Assembly: GCF_005222205.1 (NCBI RefSeq)
Contig: NZ_CP032346.1
Location: 1,727,501 to 1,791,500, forward strand
Source of the DNA: Azospirillum brasilense
GTDB taxonomy: Bacteria; Pseudomonadota; Alphaproteobacteria; Azospirillales; Azospirillaceae
DNA: 64,000 nt
Direction of reading: 5' to 3'
Every line of letters begins with the position of its first letter. Within the stretch, counting starts at the first letter, position 1. A model generated the notes under the pieces. The model saw only the letters and a program-made list of their open reading frames with translations, had not been told where the DNA came from and made no database searches. Below, one piece after another: positions 62,427 through 64,000 of this stretch. The position numbers and the translations under genes are program-made.

Positions 62427-63590
62427 TCACTCGGCGGCGGTGGAGGAGGATTCGGTCTTCGCATCCTGCTTGCCGAGCCGGCTGGAGATGACGGCGCCGG
62501 CGCCGACCGCCGCGCCGGCGATGCCGGCGACCACCGCCGCGGCCCCGGCCGACATGCCCTCGCCCTTCTCGACGGCGACCGCCGGGTAGGTGTTGGGCGG
62601 CGCCACCGACTTCAGCGAGGCCAGCTCATGGATGCTCTTGGTGAAGCCGACGCCCTTCTCGGTGCAGCCGAAGCAGGGATGGCCGGTGCCCACCGGCCAG
62701 GTGCCCTGGCCGACGTCGTTGAAGCCGATGGACGGACAGTTCGCGTAGGTCTCCGGACCCTTGCAGCCGAGCTTGTAGAGACAGTAGCCCTGGCGGTGGC
62801 CGTAGTCGCCGAACTCCATGGCGAAGCGCCCGGCGTCGAAATGCGGGCGGCGCTCGCAGTTCTCGTGGATCAGCCGGCCGAAGGCGAACTTCGGGCGCAT
62901 CTTGTCGTCCAGCTCCGGCAGCTTGCCGAAGGCGACGAAATGCAGCACCAGCGAAAGGAAGTTGTAGGGGTTCGGCGGGCAGCCGGGGATGGAGACGACC
63001 GGCTTGTCCTTGATGATCTCGTTCAGGCCGACGGCGCCCGTGGGATTGACGCCGGTCGACGGCCAGCCGCCCCAGGAGGAGCAGGAGCCCATGGAGATCA
63101 CCGCGGCCGCGCCCTTGGCGCACTCCAGCACGGCGTCCTTGTAGGTCTTGCCGGCGACCTTGCAGTAGACGCCCCCGTCCTTCGTCGGGATGGAGCCGTC
63201 GGTGACCATCAGGTACTTGCCCCAATTGTCCTTCATCGCCTGCTGCTTCCAGTTCTCGGCCTGGTGGCCGGAACCGGTCATCAGCGTCTCGTTGTAGTCG
63301 AGCGAGATGGTGTCGAGGATCAGCGTCTCGAGCGACGGGTGGTGGGTGCGCAGGAGCGATTCGGTGCAGCCGGTGCAGGCCTGGCCCGACAGCCAGATCA
63401 CCGTCGGGCGCGGCGCCGCCACGGCGGCGTTGGCGATCTTCACGCCGAAGGCGGGGGAGAGACCCAGCGTGGCGGCCACGCCCGTGCAGTAGGCCAGGAA
63501 TTCCCGGCGGGACAGGCCGGCCAGCGCACCCTCATACTCGTCGAGATCGCCGATGTGCTCGGCGTCGAGATCCACATGTCCGTCGGGCAT
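62427..63590 (-). CDS. hupS: [NiFe] hydrogenase small subunit
   Basis: A 387-residue Fe-S subunit. The Tat motif is LSRREFLAYCTG (Arg28-Arg29), preceded by an acidic 25-residue leader. The proximal cluster begins with SGQACTGCTES (Cys72, Cys75). VSIPGCPPNPYNF follows, then CERRPHFDAG and YCLYKLGCKGPETYANCP, and GHPCFGCTEKGVGFTKSI of the distal and medial clusters. The C-terminal Ala/Gly-rich segment GAAAVVAGIAGAAVGAGAVI can form a membrane anchor, as in HybO. The start at 63590 follows GGGGGAAAG; 63617 is possible. It is the first gene of the structural operon. Confidence 0.96.
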   Translation of the reverse strand: MPDGHVDLDAEHIGDLDEYEGALAGLSRREFLAYCTGVAATLGLSPAFGVKIANAAVAAPRPTVIWLSGQACTGCTESLLRTHHPSLETLILDTISLDYNETLMTGSGHQAENWKQQAMKDNWGKYLMVTDGSIPTKDGGVYCKVAGKTYKDAVLECAKGAAAVISMGSCSSWGGWPSTGVNPTGAVGLNEIIKDKPVVSIPGCPPNPYNFLSLVLHFVAFGKLPELDDKMRPKFAFGRLIHENCERRPHFDAGRFAMEFGDYGHRQGYCLYKLGCKGPETYANCPSIGFNDVGQGTWPVGTGHPCFGCTEKGVGFTKSIHELASLKSVAPPNTYPAVAVEKGEGMSAGAAAVVAGIAGAAVGAGAVISSRLGKQDAKTESSSTAAE

Positions 63591-63787
63591 GACTTTCCCC
63601 CAAAGACCCTTTTGCATTGATCCGCTGGCCGCCCGGTCGCCGGACGCCGGATGCGCAGCACGCCACGGCGCGTCCTGGGAAACCCGATGCGGGAAACCCA
63701 TGGTGCGGCGTAATCCCTATCGATTGTAGGGGTATTTGGGCGCGAAACGCTCGCCGGCATTGCACCAGTTTCGATGCGGGCGCGGCA

Positions 63788-63801
63788 TTGATCTACATCA
63801 A
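63788..63801. promoter_or_regulatory. Perfect FNR-type box upstream of hupS
   Basis: TTGAT-CTAC-ATCAA, an exact match to the FNR/FixK consensus, about 200 bp before the hupS start codon. No -24/-12 sigma-54 promoter was seen in the same gap. It predicts low-oxygen induction of the structural operon. Confidence 0.8.
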
Positions 63802-63868
63802 GTTGGGTATGTGGCGGGTAAGCTTCGAACGCCAGGGGCGCATAAGCGGAAAGGATGCGTCGGGAAAA

Positions 63869-63902
63869 GCCTTCTTCCCGGCATGAAGGCCGGGAAGAAG
63901 GC
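63869..63902 (-). terminator. Terminator of the chemotaxis receptor gene
   Basis: A perfect 14-bp stem (GCCTTCTTCCCGGC / GCCGGGAAGAAGGC) with a six-base loop, followed on the minus strand by TTTTCC. It insulates the hupS promoter region from the neighbouring gene. Confidence 0.9.
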
Positions 63903-63910
63903 GAGGGGGG

Positions 63911-64000
63911 TCAGACCGCCTTCATCTGGCGGGTGAAGTCGTCCACATCGGTTTGCAGGGTGCGCGCATGAACCGACAGGCCCTTGGCGGCGCTCAGCAG
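63911..64000 (-). CDS. C-terminal end of a probable methyl-accepting chemotaxis protein
   Basis: Only the last 29 residues are in the window (LLSAAKGLSVHARTLQTDVDDFTRQMKAV). The pattern of a helix ending in L-x3-V-x2-F is what many MCP C-termini look like (e.g. aLs.qAe.L...V..Fl). The rest of the gene lies beyond the window, so the call is tentative. Confidence 0.55.
   Translation of the reverse strand: MLSAAKGLSVHARTLQTDVDDFTRQMKAV

Noticed and set aside
63591..63910. Sigma-54 (-24/-12) promoter for hupS
   Set aside because: No TGGCAC-N5-TTGC-like sequence on the minus strand of this gap; the FNR-type box is the only clear element.

Overview
The window is a high-GC (roughly 68%) alphaproteobacterial chromosome segment. 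The mutY / DUF721 / DsbA-like / smc gene block, a CcrM (GANTC) methyltransferase, an RpiR-linked TRAP transporter and a Hup/Hyp hydrogenase cluster all fit Azospirillum or a close Rhodospirillales relative. The genus is inferred from gene content and composition; no database was searched. No tRNA, rRNA, CRISPR array or transposase was seen.

Layout. 1-3.4 kb: the 3' part of a glutathione peroxidase gene, a DUF3429 membrane protein, dusA, and an aztD-like zinc chaperone gene behind a perfect 18-bp palindrome of Zur type. 3.5-10 kb: an RpiR regulator divergent from a three-gene TRAP transporter, then a REP-like element, an exported six-hairpin-type protein and a fumarylacetoacetase-family enzyme. 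10.2-19.2 kb: small proteins, an aminotransferase, a histidine kinase and a 1621-residue alpha-2-macroglobulin lacking the thioester motif. 19.3-25.6 kb: a MerR-controlled beta-oxidation operon (thiolase, FadN-type bifunctional enzyme, acyl-CoA dehydrogenase). 26-30 kb: a LuxR-type response regulator, CBS protein, OmpW, a lipoprotein and a FAD oxidoreductase. 30.0-31.1 kb: an abrupt AT-rich island (about 35-40% GC) with one gene whose motifs match CdtB, the nuclease subunit of cytolethal distending toxin. 31.1-37.9 kb: smc, DsbA-like, DUF721, mutY and a DUF1194 protein. 38-48 kb: a sensor kinase, folB, ccrM (three GANTC sites upstream), rnhB, a tandem cNMP-binding protein, a YchJ/SEC-C protein, a double cold-shock protein, an S41 protease and an ExoY-like sugar transferase.

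48-64 kb: an uptake [NiFe]-hydrogenase region. The structural operon hupS-hybA-hybB-hupL has the E. coli hydrogenase-2 layout and is followed by the protease gene hupD. The maturation operon is hupF - hupIJ fusion - hupK - hypA - hypB - hypF - hypC - hypE. hupE and a metallo-beta-lactamase-fold pair (one intact, one with an internal deletion) lie between the two on the other strand. Both operons carry an FNR/FixK-type box (TTGAT-N4-[AG]TCAA), suggesting oxygen-responsive control. Two irregularities stand out: hypF is broken by a one-base shortfall in a run of eight G, and hypD is missing between hypC and hypE. Active-site assembly therefore probably depends on other hyp genes, unless the hypF break is a sequencing error. 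The window closes with the C-terminus of a probable chemotaxis receptor.
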